A stretch of 64,000 nt of DNA from assembly GCA_047601145.1 (NCBI GenBank), contig JASGJW010000001.1, positions 1,612,001 through 1,676,000 of the forward strand. Reading direction: 5' to 3'. Below the pieces are notes generated by a model. The model worked only from the letters and a program-made list of their open reading frames with translations. It was not told where the DNA came from and ran no database searches. This DNA comes from UBA7672 sp047601145. GTDB lineage: Bacteria > Pseudomonadota > Alphaproteobacteria > Caulobacterales > Hyphomonadaceae. Shown in pieces: positions 55,731 to 64,000 of this stretch (its first letter is position 1; each line of letters opens with the position of its first letter). Made by a program: the position numbers and the translations under genes.

Positions 55731-56870
55731 ATGCAGGTCTTCTCGAGATCTGACCGCTCGCCCCTCGCCGAATGGTGGCGCACTGTCGACAAGGGACTGA
55801 TCGCGGCGGCGCTGATCCTGCTCGGCGCGGGGATGGTGTTGTCGCTAGCGGCTGGACCGGCGGCGGCTGCCAAGATCGGCTATGACGACCCCTATCATTT
55901 CGTCTGGCGACAGACCGTGTTCGTGATCCTGTCGGCGGGGCTGCTGATCGGGTCGTCCGTGCTGAGCGCGGTGTGGGTGAGGCGCGTGTGCGCGCTCTTG
56001 TTCGTGATCTGCTTTTTCATGATGGCGGCGCTGCTGCTGTTCGGACACGAAGCGAAGGGCGCGACGCGCTGGCTGCGGTTCTGGGGCACGACGTTCCAGC
56101 CGTCCGAGATCATCAAGCCGGCGATTATCGTGTTGTCGGCGTGGCTTCTTGCCCAGAGGGAGAAGTTTCCCGACGGCCCGTGGGCGCCGATCGCGTTTGC
56201 GTTCTACGCAGTCACCGTTGGCCTGTTGTTGTTGCAGCCAGATGTGGGGCAGTCGGCGCTGCTGACGGCGGGGTTCGTCATCGTGTTCTTCATCTCCGGC
56301 CTGCCCTGGCTGTGGGCGATGGGGTTCGTCGTCGGCGGGGCGGGGTTGGGCTGGGGGCTCTACACGTTGCTGCCGCACGTTCGCCAGCGCGTGGATTCCT
56401 TCCTCTATCCGACGCAGAACGACACCTATCAGATAGACCGGGCGCGCGAGGCGATCGAGCGCGGCGGCTTCTTCGGCGTGGGGCCGGGCGAGGGCCTGGT
56501 GAAGCGTGTGCTGCCGGATGCGCACACGGACTTTGTCTATTCTGTCGCCGGCGAGGAGTTCGGTCTGATCCTGCTGGCGACGCTGACGCTGCTGTTCGCG
56601 GTGATCTCGATCAAGGGCGTGATGGATGCGTCCAGGCAGAAGGACGTCTACCAGCGCGCCGCAGGCGTCGGGCTTTATGCGATCTTCGGGCTGCAGGCGG
56701 CGGTGAACATGGCGGTGAACCTGTCGCTCATTCCGCCGAAAGGCATGACACTGCCACTGATTTCCTCGGGCGGCTCGTCGCTTCTGGGCAGCGCGCTTAC
56801 GCTTGGCCTTGCTCTCGCCTTAACTCGCAAACAGCCTGAATCCTCTCTCGCACATCTGAGACACGCATGA
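55731..56870 (+). CDS. ftsW: Division SEDS glycosyltransferase FtsW
   Basis: The protein is 379 aa with about ten TM helices. SEDS motifs: GATRWLRFWGTTFQPSEIIK, YQIDRAREAIERGGFFGVGPGEG, HTDFVYSVAGEEFG and the closing PLISSGGSSLL. It polymerises septal glycan with FtsI. ATGA overlap with murG. Confidence 0.97.
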   Translation: MQVFSRSDRSPLAEWWRTVDKGLIAAALILLGAGMVLSLAAGPAAAAKIGYDDPYHFVWRQTVFVILSAGLLIGSSVLSAVWVRRVCALLFVICFFMMAALLLFGHEAKGATRWLRFWGTTFQPSEIIKPAIIVLSAWLLAQREKFPDGPWAPIAFAFYAVTVGLLLLQPDVGQSALLTAGFVIVFFISGLPWLWAMGFVVGGAGLGWGLYTLLPHVRQRVDSFLYPTQNDTYQIDRAREAIERGGFFGVGPGEGLVKRVLPDAHTDFVYSVAGEEFGLILLATLTLLFAVISIKGVMDASRQKDVYQRAAGVGLYAIFGLQAAVNMAVNLSLIPPKGMTLPLISSGGSSLLGSALTLGLALALTRKQPESSLAHLRHA

Positions 56871-57982
56871 CGTCTACGAACAAACCCCTGGTTGTGATCG
56901 CGGCTGGCGGCACGGGCGGACACATGTTCCCTGCCCAGGCCTTCGCCGACGAGATGCGCGCGCGCGGCTGGATGATCGCGCTGGTGACGGATGAGCGCGG
57001 CAAGAAATACGCGACCAACTTCCCGGCCGACTGGCGGCTCGAGGTCGACGCAGCGACGTTCGGATCGAAGCTGCCGCACAAGCTGCTGGAGTCGGCCCTG
57101 AAGCTGCGCAAGGGCACGGCCGAGGCAAAGAAGAATTTCGAGAAGACCAAGCCGTCGCTGATCGCGGGCTTTGGCGGCTATCCGTCCTATCCGTCACTGT
57201 CGGCGGCGCGCTCGATGGGCCTGCCGATCATCATCCACGAACAGAACTCGGTACTTGGGCGCGTGAACCGGCTGTTCGCAAAGGCCGCCAAGTTCGTGGC
57301 GTGCGGCTTCGACCGGCTCGACCGCCTGCCGCTCGCGGCGGAGGACCGGAAGAAGGTCGTCGGAAACCCGGTGCGCAACCCGATCAAGGCCGTCCGCGAC
57401 AGGCCGTATCCCGAACTTAGCGACACGAGCCCGCTCAACATCCTCGTCACCGGCGGCAGCCAGGGCGCGCGGCTGTTCGGCGAGGTGATCCCGAAGGCGA
57501 TCGCGTCGCTCCCGGCAGAACAGAGGGCGCGTCTGGTCGTGGTGCAGCAGGCCCGCGAGGAACAGCTCGACGCCGTGCGCGCGGCCTATCGCGAGGCCGG
57601 CGTGAAGGCGACGGTGGAAGCGTTCTTCTCCGACATGCAGGATCGTCTTGCCGCGGCGCACCTGGTGATCGCGCGCGCAGGCGCCTCGACGGTGACGGAA
57701 CTGGCGGTGGCCGGACGCCCTGCGATCCTGATCCCGCTCGGCATCGCGATGGATGATCACCAGACCGCCAACGCCGAAGGCATGGTGACGGGCGCGGCGG
57801 CCGACGTGGTGCCAGAACCGAAATTCACCGCCGAGATGCTGGCCCCGCTCCTCCTCGAGCGCATTTCCAACGCCGGCGTGCTGCGCGCCCGGGCCAAGGC
57901 GGCCTGGCAGCTCGGCAAGCCGAACGCTGCGCGCGAACTCGCCGATCTGGCGGAGCAGGCGGCCGGGGTGAAGGCGAGTTAG
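56867..57982 (+). CDS. murG: Lipid II synthase MurG
   Basis: The protein is 371 aa. N-terminal GGTGGHMFPAQAFADEM, then GFGGYPSYPSLSAA, IHEQNSVLGRVNR, VTGGSQGARLF, and ARAGASTVTELAVAGRPAIL. It adds GlcNAc to lipid I. The next gene is not murC but a TIR gene 88 bases on. Confidence 0.97.
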   Translation: MTSTNKPLVVIAAGGTGGHMFPAQAFADEMRARGWMIALVTDERGKKYATNFPADWRLEVDAATFGSKLPHKLLESALKLRKGTAEAKKNFEKTKPSLIAGFGGYPSYPSLSAARSMGLPIIIHEQNSVLGRVNRLFAKAAKFVACGFDRLDRLPLAAEDRKKVVGNPVRNPIKAVRDRPYPELSDTSPLNILVTGGSQGARLFGEVIPKAIASLPAEQRARLVVVQQAREEQLDAVRAAYREAGVKATVEAFFSDMQDRLAAAHLVIARAGASTVTELAVAGRPAILIPLGIAMDDHQTANAEGMVTGAAADVVPEPKFTAEMLAPLLLERISNAGVLRARAKAAWQLGKPNAARELADLAEQAAGVKAS

Positions 57983-58070
57983 GCGGCCCGCCAAGTTGCA
58001 CGGCGAACAATAAGCAGGCAGAGTTTCCGAAGGTGCAGGAGCGTCCTCGCGGGACAGGGACACAGCCGCC

Positions 58071-60077
58071 ATGCCGGGCGAGATCTTCATCAGCTACCGG
58101 CGTTCTGACCAGGCCAAGGCGCGGCTGCTGCACGCCCTGCTGAAGCAGCGCGGCGTGGATGCGTGGTATGATGCGCTGGTCGGCGCGGGCGAGGACTGGC
58201 GGAGGGCGACGGCGAAGGCGCTGAATGACGCGCCGATCTTCGTCCTGCTGTTCTCCAAGAATGCTTCGGAGTCCGACGACATCGGCAAGGAATTGGCTGC
58301 CGCGACGTTCTCGAAGAAGCTGGTGATCCCGGTGCGGATCGAAGACATCAAGCCGACGGGCGAGTTCCTCTACGAGCTTGCCTCGCGCAACTGGTTCGAC
58401 GCTTTCGAGAACACCGAGGCTCGGTTCGAAATGCTCGCCGACATGCTGGTCGCATTGGTGAAGGGCGGACCGGATGCGGACGTCGCCGCCTTCAACCTTG
58501 GCGCGACGCAGCCTCCGCCGGAGATCAAGGCTGCACCCCGGCCGCTGTTACGGCGGCGGGAAGTGCTCGCCGGGTTCGCCGTGGCTGCGCTCGCTCTGGC
58601 GGTGCTCGTTGTCGGGATGATTTCGCGTTGGGGCGCGCCAGAGCAGGGGCGCTCGATCGCGGTGCTGCCTTTCGCCATCGAGAGCGCTGACGGCGAACGC
58701 GCTTATCTTGGCCGCGTGCTCCCGGGCGAGATCATCGACATCCTGTCCCAGCTAAAGGGGATGGCGGTCATCGCGAGGAATTCGTCCTTCACCTTCGAAC
58801 CTGACGCTGACGCAAGGGAGGTGGGACGAAAGCTGGACGTCACGCACGTGCTCAGCGGCGCGGTGCGCGAAGAAGGGCAAAGCATCCACGTGTCAGCCAG
58901 CCTGACCGACGCAAGCACCGGGCGTGCGGTATGGACTCACGGCGATACGACCCAATTCACTCCGGATGGCGTTCCGGTCCTGCAGAAAAAGATCGCCGAA
59001 CAGGTCGCCGGCGCAATGAGCGTCGCTTTCAAGATTCCCGCGTCGCCCCGCCTGACCGGCGGCAGCACGAAAAGCCTTGAAGCCTATGATAGCTATCTGC
59101 GCGCGCTCGATTACTGGTGGAATGGCGGCCCCGCGGTGGACACGTTTGCCCGTGCAACCCGGATCGATCCCGACTACGCCGAAGCATGGGCCGGTCTGGC
59201 GTTTACAACTGCCCGTGACTCGTTGTCGGTATCTTCGCCGGCGAAGGCGCGCGATCAACAGGCCGCCGCCTACGGCATGGCTGAGCGCGCGGTGAGGCTG
59301 GCGCCTGACCTGAGCGTGACGCAGGCTTCCTACGGAGCGCTGTCGACGACCCAGAAAAAATGGCGGCAGGCGGAAATCGCGACGCGTGAAGCACTGACGA
59401 TTTCGCGTGGCGAGCTGCCCCTGATGCATCGGCAAATGATGCTGTCGCGCGTGGGGCGCGCTATGGAAGCCTATGAAACTTTGCAGGAGCAGCAAGCGTC
59501 GGACCCATTGTGGGATCCCGGGCCGTTTCGCCGGATGAGCGTCTTTCCTGCAATTGGCCGGCAGGACGAACTCCTCAAGCTCGCGACGAGCCAGGAATGG
59601 TTCAAGTCGGACCGGGCCTCAACTCAGATGTATGGGCTGATGGCGCGGATCAATGCGCGCCAGCCGGCCGCCGCCATTCGTGACAGCCTGCAGGCGCTGG
59701 CGCAGCAGCCGGATCGTGCTCTCTCCGAGTTCGCGAGCGGGCTCTCGGCGGTGATCGACGACCGCGACAGGGCGCGCGCTTTCCTGCGCGCCGCCTATGA
59801 TGACCCTGCCTTCCAGCACGTTGCGAAATGGGAGATCATCCCGTTTCTCGCAGCCTGGCTTGGCGATGATGACCTGGTTCTGCGCATCTGGCGGGACGAG
59901 CTGCCGGTCAACAACATGCGCACGATCTACATGTGGGGCGAGGCCTTCGCCAAGGCGCGGGCACGGCCCGAATTCAAGCAGCTGGCGCGCGATCTCGGCC
60001 TCGTGGACTACTGGCGGGCGCACCGCTGGGCTGACAAATGCAGATCATTGGCGGGCGACGATTTCGAGTGCGGCTGA
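58071..60077 (+). CDS. TIR domain-TM-FlgO-like-TPR protein inserted in the wall cluster
   Basis: The protein is 668 aa. The TIR domain spans about residues 1-135 (EIFISYRRSDQAKARLL, GVDAWYDA, a candidate catalytic Glu 74 in IGKELAAATF). A TM helix follows at about 165-187. Next comes a SIAVLPF domain as in FlgO/adenylate-cyclase-linked proteins (about 195-320), then TPR-like repeats to the end. It would be a membrane protein with cytoplasmic TIR and periplasmic TPRs. Such TIR-TPR proteins are frequent in alphaproteobacteria; function unknown, with NAD cleavage or signalling possible. Confidence 0.9.
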   Translation: MPGEIFISYRRSDQAKARLLHALLKQRGVDAWYDALVGAGEDWRRATAKALNDAPIFVLLFSKNASESDDIGKELAAATFSKKLVIPVRIEDIKPTGEFLYELASRNWFDAFENTEARFEMLADMLVALVKGGPDADVAAFNLGATQPPPEIKAAPRPLLRRREVLAGFAVAALALAVLVVGMISRWGAPEQGRSIAVLPFAIESADGERAYLGRVLPGEIIDILSQLKGMAVIARNSSFTFEPDADAREVGRKLDVTHVLSGAVREEGQSIHVSASLTDASTGRAVWTHGDTTQFTPDGVPVLQKKIAEQVAGAMSVAFKIPASPRLTGGSTKSLEAYDSYLRALDYWWNGGPAVDTFARATRIDPDYAEAWAGLAFTTARDSLSVSSPAKARDQQAAAYGMAERAVRLAPDLSVTQASYGALSTTQKKWRQAEIATREALTISRGELPLMHRQMMLSRVGRAMEAYETLQEQQASDPLWDPGPFRRMSVFPAIGRQDELLKLATSQEWFKSDRASTQMYGLMARINARQPAAAIRDSLQALAQQPDRALSEFASGLSAVIDDRDRARAFLRAAYDDPAFQHVAKWEIIPFLAAWLGDDDLVLRIWRDELPVNNMRTIYMWGEAFAKARARPEFKQLARDLGLVDYWRAHRWADKCRSLAGDDFECG

Positions 60078-60100
60078 CGCCTCCGTGACGGCGGCCTCCC

Positions 60101-60175
60101 GGCAAGCTCACTCAGCGTGTGCGCAAGTCACTTCTGTTCGATGTCGGCCCCGTTCATTTCCCCGGCATTGGCAGC
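60101..60175 (+). pseudogene. Truncated, diverged copy of the murC 5' end
   Basis: Bases 60101-60175 match 60795-60869 at about 62 of 75 positions by eye. This covers the sequence before murC, its start (GTG here, 60119) and 18 codons: RKSLLFDVGPVHFPGIG here versus RKSLPFDVGPVHFVGIG in murC. After that the frame loses similarity. Several differences are synonymous (D, G and P codons), so this is more than a recent duplication. Confidence 0.8.
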
Positions 60176-60208
60176 GCGAGGACCGGCGGATGCGCTGGAA
60201 GGCCGCGG

Positions 60209-60601
60209 TCAGGTGAGGCCGAACATCACCTTGAACATCGTGACGGGATAGAGAAGCGCTTCGGCGTAGGGAATGTTCTTTCCGCCTATTCCTCCTCCGG
60301 CATCGCCCCAGCGTGGCATACCGGCGGCGTAGCCAAGATGCAGCACCAGCCCACACAGAGCCGAACGCGTCAGCCCGACAATTGGCCAGTGTTCCGTGAC
60401 GCCGAAGCGACAGAGCAGCCATGATGCCCCAATGACAATCGGCGCCGCGGCCGCCCAGACCGCCATGCCAGCGAGCGGTAATGTCAGCATTCCCAGCGAT
60501 GCGTAGGTGAGGCCGAGGTTCGTCTCGGGGTTTGTCAGGATCAACGCGAAGATTGCACAGAACAGAAGGCGCAAGCTCAGGACGGCATTGATCGCAAACA
60601 T
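60209..60601 (-). CDS. Small integral membrane protein
   Basis: The protein is 130 aa on the minus strand, against all its neighbours, with GGGGGGA before its ATG. It has about three to four TM segments (LLFCAIFALILTNPETNLGL, LTLPLAGMAVWAAAAPIVIG). No family is recognised. It lies between the two copies of the murC head, so it marks an insertion. Confidence 0.65.
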   Translation of the reverse strand: MFAINAVLSLRLLFCAIFALILTNPETNLGLTYASLGMLTLPLAGMAVWAAAAPIVIGASWLLCRFGVTEHWPIVGLTRSALCGLVLHLGYAAGMPRWGDAGGGIGGKNIPYAEALLYPVTMFKVMFGLT

Positions 60602-60794
60602 TCGTCCCCCCGGCGCAGAGCGTATTCCTCACGCTGGCAAGGCGAGACTAGCCTCCGCAAAGCTAATGGCCGGTTTCTCGATCCCGTCCATTTGCGCGGC
60701 TGACGGCGAGGCGGCGGATAGAAGCCGTTGGAACTGCAAGCAGGTGCAAGCCTCCGGACGGAATGGGGAGCGGAGGGCTTGACCCGGGCCCGGC

Positions 60795-60869
60795 GGCAGG
60801 CTCACTCAGCTTATGCGCAAGTCACTTCCTTTCGACGTCGGACCGGTTCATTTCGTAGGCATTGGCGGT
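60795..60869 (+). repeat. Intact partner of the murC-head direct repeat
   Basis: This is the functional copy of the 75-base repeat and includes the murC start codon at 60813. The other copy is at 60101-60175, 694 bases upstream, in the same orientation. Confidence 0.8.
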
Positions 60870-62234
60870 ATCGGCATGTCGGGTATCGCCGAAGTGATGC
60901 TCAATCTCGGCTATCAGGTGTCTGGATCGGACATGAAGGCGAGCGCCAACACCGAGCGCCTGGCCAAGCGCGGCGCGAAGATCATGATCGGCCACAAGGC
61001 CGAGAACATCGAGGGCGTTGGCGCGCTGGTGATCTCGACGGCCATCAAGGGCGGGAACCCGGAAGTGGATGCGGCGCGGGCGCGGGCCATTCCGGTAGTG
61101 CGCCGCGCGGACATGCTGGCCGAGCTGATCCGCCTCAAATGGACGGTCGCAATTGCGGGCACGCATGGAAAGACGACGACGACATCGATGGTGGCGGCAC
61201 TGCTTGATGGGGTCGGCATGGACCCGACCGTCATCAATGGCGGCGTCATCAATGCCTATGGCTCGAACGCCAAGCTTGGCGCAGGCGAGTGGATGGTGGT
61301 GGAAGCCGACGAGAGCGACGGCACGTTCACCAAGCTGCGTCCGACGGTGAGTATCGTCACCAACATCGATCCCGAGCACATGGATCACTACGGCTCGATG
61401 GAAGCGCTGCGGAAGGGTTTCGACACGTTCGTCGAGAACCTGCCTTTCTATGGCTTCGCGGTGCTGTGTGCGGATCATCCGGAAGTCCAGGCGCTGGCCT
61501 CGCGCATCCCGGATCGGCGGCGCATCACCTATGGCTTCAACCCGCAGTCGGACCTGTGGGCTGTCAATGTGCGCTCCGAAGCGGGCGGCTCGACCTACGA
61601 TCTCGTGCTGCGCTCGCGCGGCGAGACGGATCAGACGCGCTGGGTAGGCCTCAAGCTGCCGATGGCCGGACGGCACAATGTGCAGAACTCCCTGGCAGCA
61701 ATCGCTGTCGCGCGCGAACTCGGCGGTACGGAAGAACAGATCCGTGCGGCTCTGTCGAAGTTCGGAGGCGTGAAGCGGCGCTTCACGTCGGTGGGCGAAT
61801 GGAACGGCGTGCGCATCATCGACGATTATGGCCACCACCCGGTGGAGATCGCCGCCGTACTGAAGGCCGCGCGCGACGTGCAGGGGCGGGACAAGCGCGT
61901 GATCGCTGTCGTCCAGCCCCACCGTTACACGCGCCTGCGCGACTTGTTCGAGCAGTTTTCGACCTGCTTCAATGATGCGGACGAGGTGATTGTCGCGCCG
62001 GTCTATGCGGCGGGCGAGCAGCCAATAGACGGCGTCAACCACGAGACGCTGGTGAAGGGCCTCATCAATCACGGACACCGTTCGGCGCGGACGATCGACG
62101 GGCTGGGCAAGCTGGCTTCAGAAATCCGGAATGCTGTTAAGACCGGCGATGAGATGGTGGTGTGCCTCGGCGCAGGCGACATCACAACCTATGCGAACTC
62201 GCTCGCAGAAGACCTCAAGGCCCTGAAAGCCTAG
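60813..62234 (+). CDS. murC: UDP-N-acetylmuramate-L-alanine ligase MurC
   Basis: The protein is 473 aa. N-terminal FVGIGGIGMSGIAEVM, ATP motif AGTHGKTTTTSMV, EADESDGTF, and DDYGHHPVEIAAVL. It is complete and normal in length. It has no gene within 200 bases upstream on its strand, so it may need its own promoter in 60602-60812. It is not followed by murB. Confidence 0.97.
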   Translation: MRKSLPFDVGPVHFVGIGGIGMSGIAEVMLNLGYQVSGSDMKASANTERLAKRGAKIMIGHKAENIEGVGALVISTAIKGGNPEVDAARARAIPVVRRADMLAELIRLKWTVAIAGTHGKTTTTSMVAALLDGVGMDPTVINGGVINAYGSNAKLGAGEWMVVEADESDGTFTKLRPTVSIVTNIDPEHMDHYGSMEALRKGFDTFVENLPFYGFAVLCADHPEVQALASRIPDRRRITYGFNPQSDLWAVNVRSEAGGSTYDLVLRSRGETDQTRWVGLKLPMAGRHNVQNSLAAIAVARELGGTEEQIRAALSKFGGVKRRFTSVGEWNGVRIIDDYGHHPVEIAAVLKAARDVQGRDKRVIAVVQPHRYTRLRDLFEQFSTCFNDADEVIVAPVYAAGEQPIDGVNHETLVKGLINHGHRSARTIDGLGKLASEIRNAVKTGDEMVVCLGAGDITTYANSLAEDLKALKA

Positions 62235-62364
62235 CGACGGAACGCCGGCTCTCCCGCGTTCTCCGCTAGTTGAACGGATCGGGCCTTGCGCCGCGATTTC
62301 CGTAACGGCAAAGATCGATGAAAGCGTCAAAAGGCGCAGGCCCGCAGGCCAAGGGGAGAGAGAA

Positions 62365-63456
62365 ATGCGCAAGTCCATCCTGATCGGAGTGGGTCTCGTG
62401 TCGCTTGCACTGGCGCTTGCGCCGGCCGCGCTGGCGCAGGCTGCGAGCTTCTCGCCGCCGAAGACCAGCTGGGGCGCGCCCGACCTGCAGGGCTACTGGA
62501 CCAACTCCTCCATCACCAAGATGACGCGTCCCGGTGGGATCAGCTCGCTGGTGATCACGCCCGAGCAGGCGAAGAAGTTGGAGGATGGCGACTACAACAA
62601 CATCCGCACCAAGGAAGAGAAGAAGCCGACCGACCAGAAGGAGGGAGCGCCGGAGAAGGGCAAGCCGCTGCCGCCGGTCGGCAACTACAATGCGGTGTGG
62701 GTCGATCCGGGTTCGCACGTCGCGGTGATCAATGGCGAGCTGCGCTCGTCCTGGATCACGGAACCGGCGACAGGACGCATTCCATACAAGCCGGGACGCG
62801 GCGCCGGTCGATATGAGGAGGCGCCGCCCCCGGCTGCGGCTGCAAAGCCTGCTGATCCGAAAACCGCCGCAGCGAGCGCGGCGTCGCGTTCTTACGAGGG
62901 TCCGGAATCGCGCAGCGTAGGCGAGCGTTGCCTTGTCGGCTTCGGCAACACGGGCGGGCCCGTGATGAACAACGTGCTCTACAACAACACGTACCAGATC
63001 GTGCAATCGCCGGGCTATGCGCTGATCCTCGTCGAGATGGTGCACGATGCGCGCATCATTCCGATCGTCGCGAACAAGGCGGCTGCGAAGCACGATCCGG
63101 CCAACATCAAGAAATGGCTGGGCGACAGTGTCGGCTGGTATGAAGGGAATACGCTCGTCGTCGAAACGATGAACGTGCATCCCCAGCAGCGCGGCTATGT
63201 TTCGGACAAGGGCAAGATGACCGAGCGCTTCACGCGCACGGCCCAAGGCGTGATTCTCTATCAGTTCGAGATCGACGATCCGGACCAGTACACGCAGGTC
63301 TGGAAGGGAGAGATGCCCCTGCGGACCGCCTCGGGCGCCGTTTACGAATATGCCTGCCATGAGGGGAATTACGGCCTGCTCGGCATCCTCGAAGGCGCGC
63401 GGCAGCAGGAAAAACGGGGTCAGGACCTGAAGCTGACCGCCGACGACGAGGGTTAA
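62365..63456 (+). CDS. Exported hypothetical protein (PDLQGYW family)
   Basis: The protein is 363 aa with a signal peptide (MRKSILIGVGLVSLALALAP) and GGGGAGAGAG before the ATG. The mature part has GAPDLQGYWTN, WLGDSVGWYEGNTLVVETMN and MTERFTRT, the marks of a widespread secreted family without known function, often found in proteobacteria and acidobacteria. A Pro/Ala-rich insert lies in the middle. Confidence 0.85.
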   Translation: MRKSILIGVGLVSLALALAPAALAQAASFSPPKTSWGAPDLQGYWTNSSITKMTRPGGISSLVITPEQAKKLEDGDYNNIRTKEEKKPTDQKEGAPEKGKPLPPVGNYNAVWVDPGSHVAVINGELRSSWITEPATGRIPYKPGRGAGRYEEAPPPAAAAKPADPKTAAASAASRSYEGPESRSVGERCLVGFGNTGGPVMNNVLYNNTYQIVQSPGYALILVEMVHDARIIPIVANKAAAKHDPANIKKWLGDSVGWYEGNTLVVETMNVHPQQRGYVSDKGKMTERFTRTAQGVILYQFEIDDPDQYTQVWKGEMPLRTASGAVYEYACHEGNYGLLGILEGARQQEKRGQDLKLTADDEG

Positions 63457-63585
63457 CACAAGCACTGCAAAAAGCCTTACAAGCCAGCAAGGACGGGCCG
63501 AATTAGGGTTTCGGCAACCTTGCGGGGGCTTCTGCTTGTCGCGTAGAAGGGCGCGCGGGGCGCCTCGTTTGCAGACTACGGACGA

Positions 63586-64000
63586 ATGAAGAAGTCCCAT
63601 TCCCTTATCGCTCTGGGCGCAGGCCTGATGATCGCTCTCTCGGGCGGGGTCATGCTGGCGCAATGGCGCGCGGCGGAAGCGGCCAACGGGACCACGCATT
63701 TCGCGCGGCCGGACTATGGCGCGGCGCGGGCCGGGGCGGTGATCGATCTTTCGCGTTACGGCTCGCTGGCGGATGCGCAGAAGCTCGCGGCGATGTCGAA
63801 TGACGTCCAATTCTGCCATGATGCGCTGGCGGCGGCGGGCGTGAAGTTCACGCAGGTCGCGGCCGAGCATGATGGCGCGTGCGGTTATGACGAGGCGGTG
63901 GTCGTGCAGGCCTCGCTCTCGCAATGGGAAGCGCCCGAGCAGATGCCGATGACGTGCGATCTCGCGGCGAAGATGCACATGTGGGAGCGCCACATCGTGA
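63586..64000 (+). CDS. Extensin-like domain protein (partial, runs off the right edge)
   Basis: At least 138 aa from the ATG at 63586. An N-terminal TM or signal anchor (LIALGAGLMIALSGGVMLAQ) precedes an extensin-like C-terminal domain: FCHDALAAAGVKFTQ, CGYDEAVVVQASL, and MTCDLAAKMHMWERHIV with paired cysteines. The family is periplasmic, function unknown. The C-terminus lies outside the window. Confidence 0.88.
   Translation, partial: MKKSHSLIALGAGLMIALSGGVMLAQWRAAEAANGTTHFARPDYGAARAGAVIDLSRYGSLADAQKLAAMSNDVQFCHDALAAAGVKFTQVAAEHDGACGYDEAVVVQASLSQWEAPEQMPMTCDLAAKMHMWERHIV

Overview
This window looks like a chromosomal segment of a GC-rich alphaproteobacterium. A Caulobacterales/Hyphomonadaceae-like host fits best, but the rank below class is an inference. 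The clues are a SUV3-type helicase / S4 protein / 7Fe ferredoxin / CarD block next to an RpoH sigma factor, methionine synthase split over two genes behind an ArsR-methyltransferase fusion, MlaA/MlaC lipid-transport genes, a class A RNase P RNA, and an mraZ-led division and wall cluster whose leader holds a DnaA box, a GANTC site and a CtrA-like box. No prophage, integrase, insertion sequence or CRISPR array was recognised.

Layout. Positions 1-8050 hold envelope and regulatory genes: a methyltransferase-like lipoprotein cut by the window edge, a membrane protein with a possible HTH tail, an SDR enzyme, a BlaI/BlaR1-like pair with a TonB-like partner, a YjhX-family small protein, and a bacterial SET-domain protein. 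Positions 8217-8948 hold five tRNA or tRNA-like genes on the minus strand, all with encoded CCA. Two are normal (Arg-CCT, Gln-TTG). Two carry Leu-type anticodons without the long variable arm. One is a class-II-like element with an aberrant T-loop. Two hairpin structures follow at 9061-9213. Positions 9244-19460 hold an SDR/AraC divergent pair, rpoH, carD, fdxA, a CPBP protease, an S4 protein, a SUV3-like helicase whose P-loop lies upstream of its first ATG, a GT-C-like membrane protein and a DUF3108 protein. Positions 19693-27800 hold rpmB, an amidohydrolase, a PQQ-type sugar dehydrogenase, a reverse transcriptase-TIR fusion (retron-type defence gene) with a candidate ncRNA leader, and an MFS transporter.

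Positions 27926-29364 hold mlaC and mlaA. Positions 29526-36194 form a methionine operon: palindromic operator, SahR-type ArsR-methyltransferase, metF, the metH homocysteine domain, a PPOX-fold protein, a Rid-like lipoprotein, and the rest of metH. A TonB-dependent receptor, a flavoprotein, a DEAD-box helicase, a DjlA-like protein, a DMT transporter, an AmpD/AmiD-like amidase, a BLUF photoreceptor protein and a small cytochrome c follow. From 46060 onward come rnpB, then mraZ-rsmH-ftsL-ftsI-murE-murF-mraY-murD-ftsW-murG.

Between murG and murC the wall cluster is interrupted by a TIR-transmembrane-TPR gene, a small membrane-protein gene and a truncated, diverged copy of the murC 5' end. After murC the usual murB/ddl/ftsQAZ genes are absent up to the window end. 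The most notable systems are the RT-TIR retron-like locus at 23836-25800, the odd tRNA cluster at 8217-8948, and the TIR gene with murC scar at 58071-60869.
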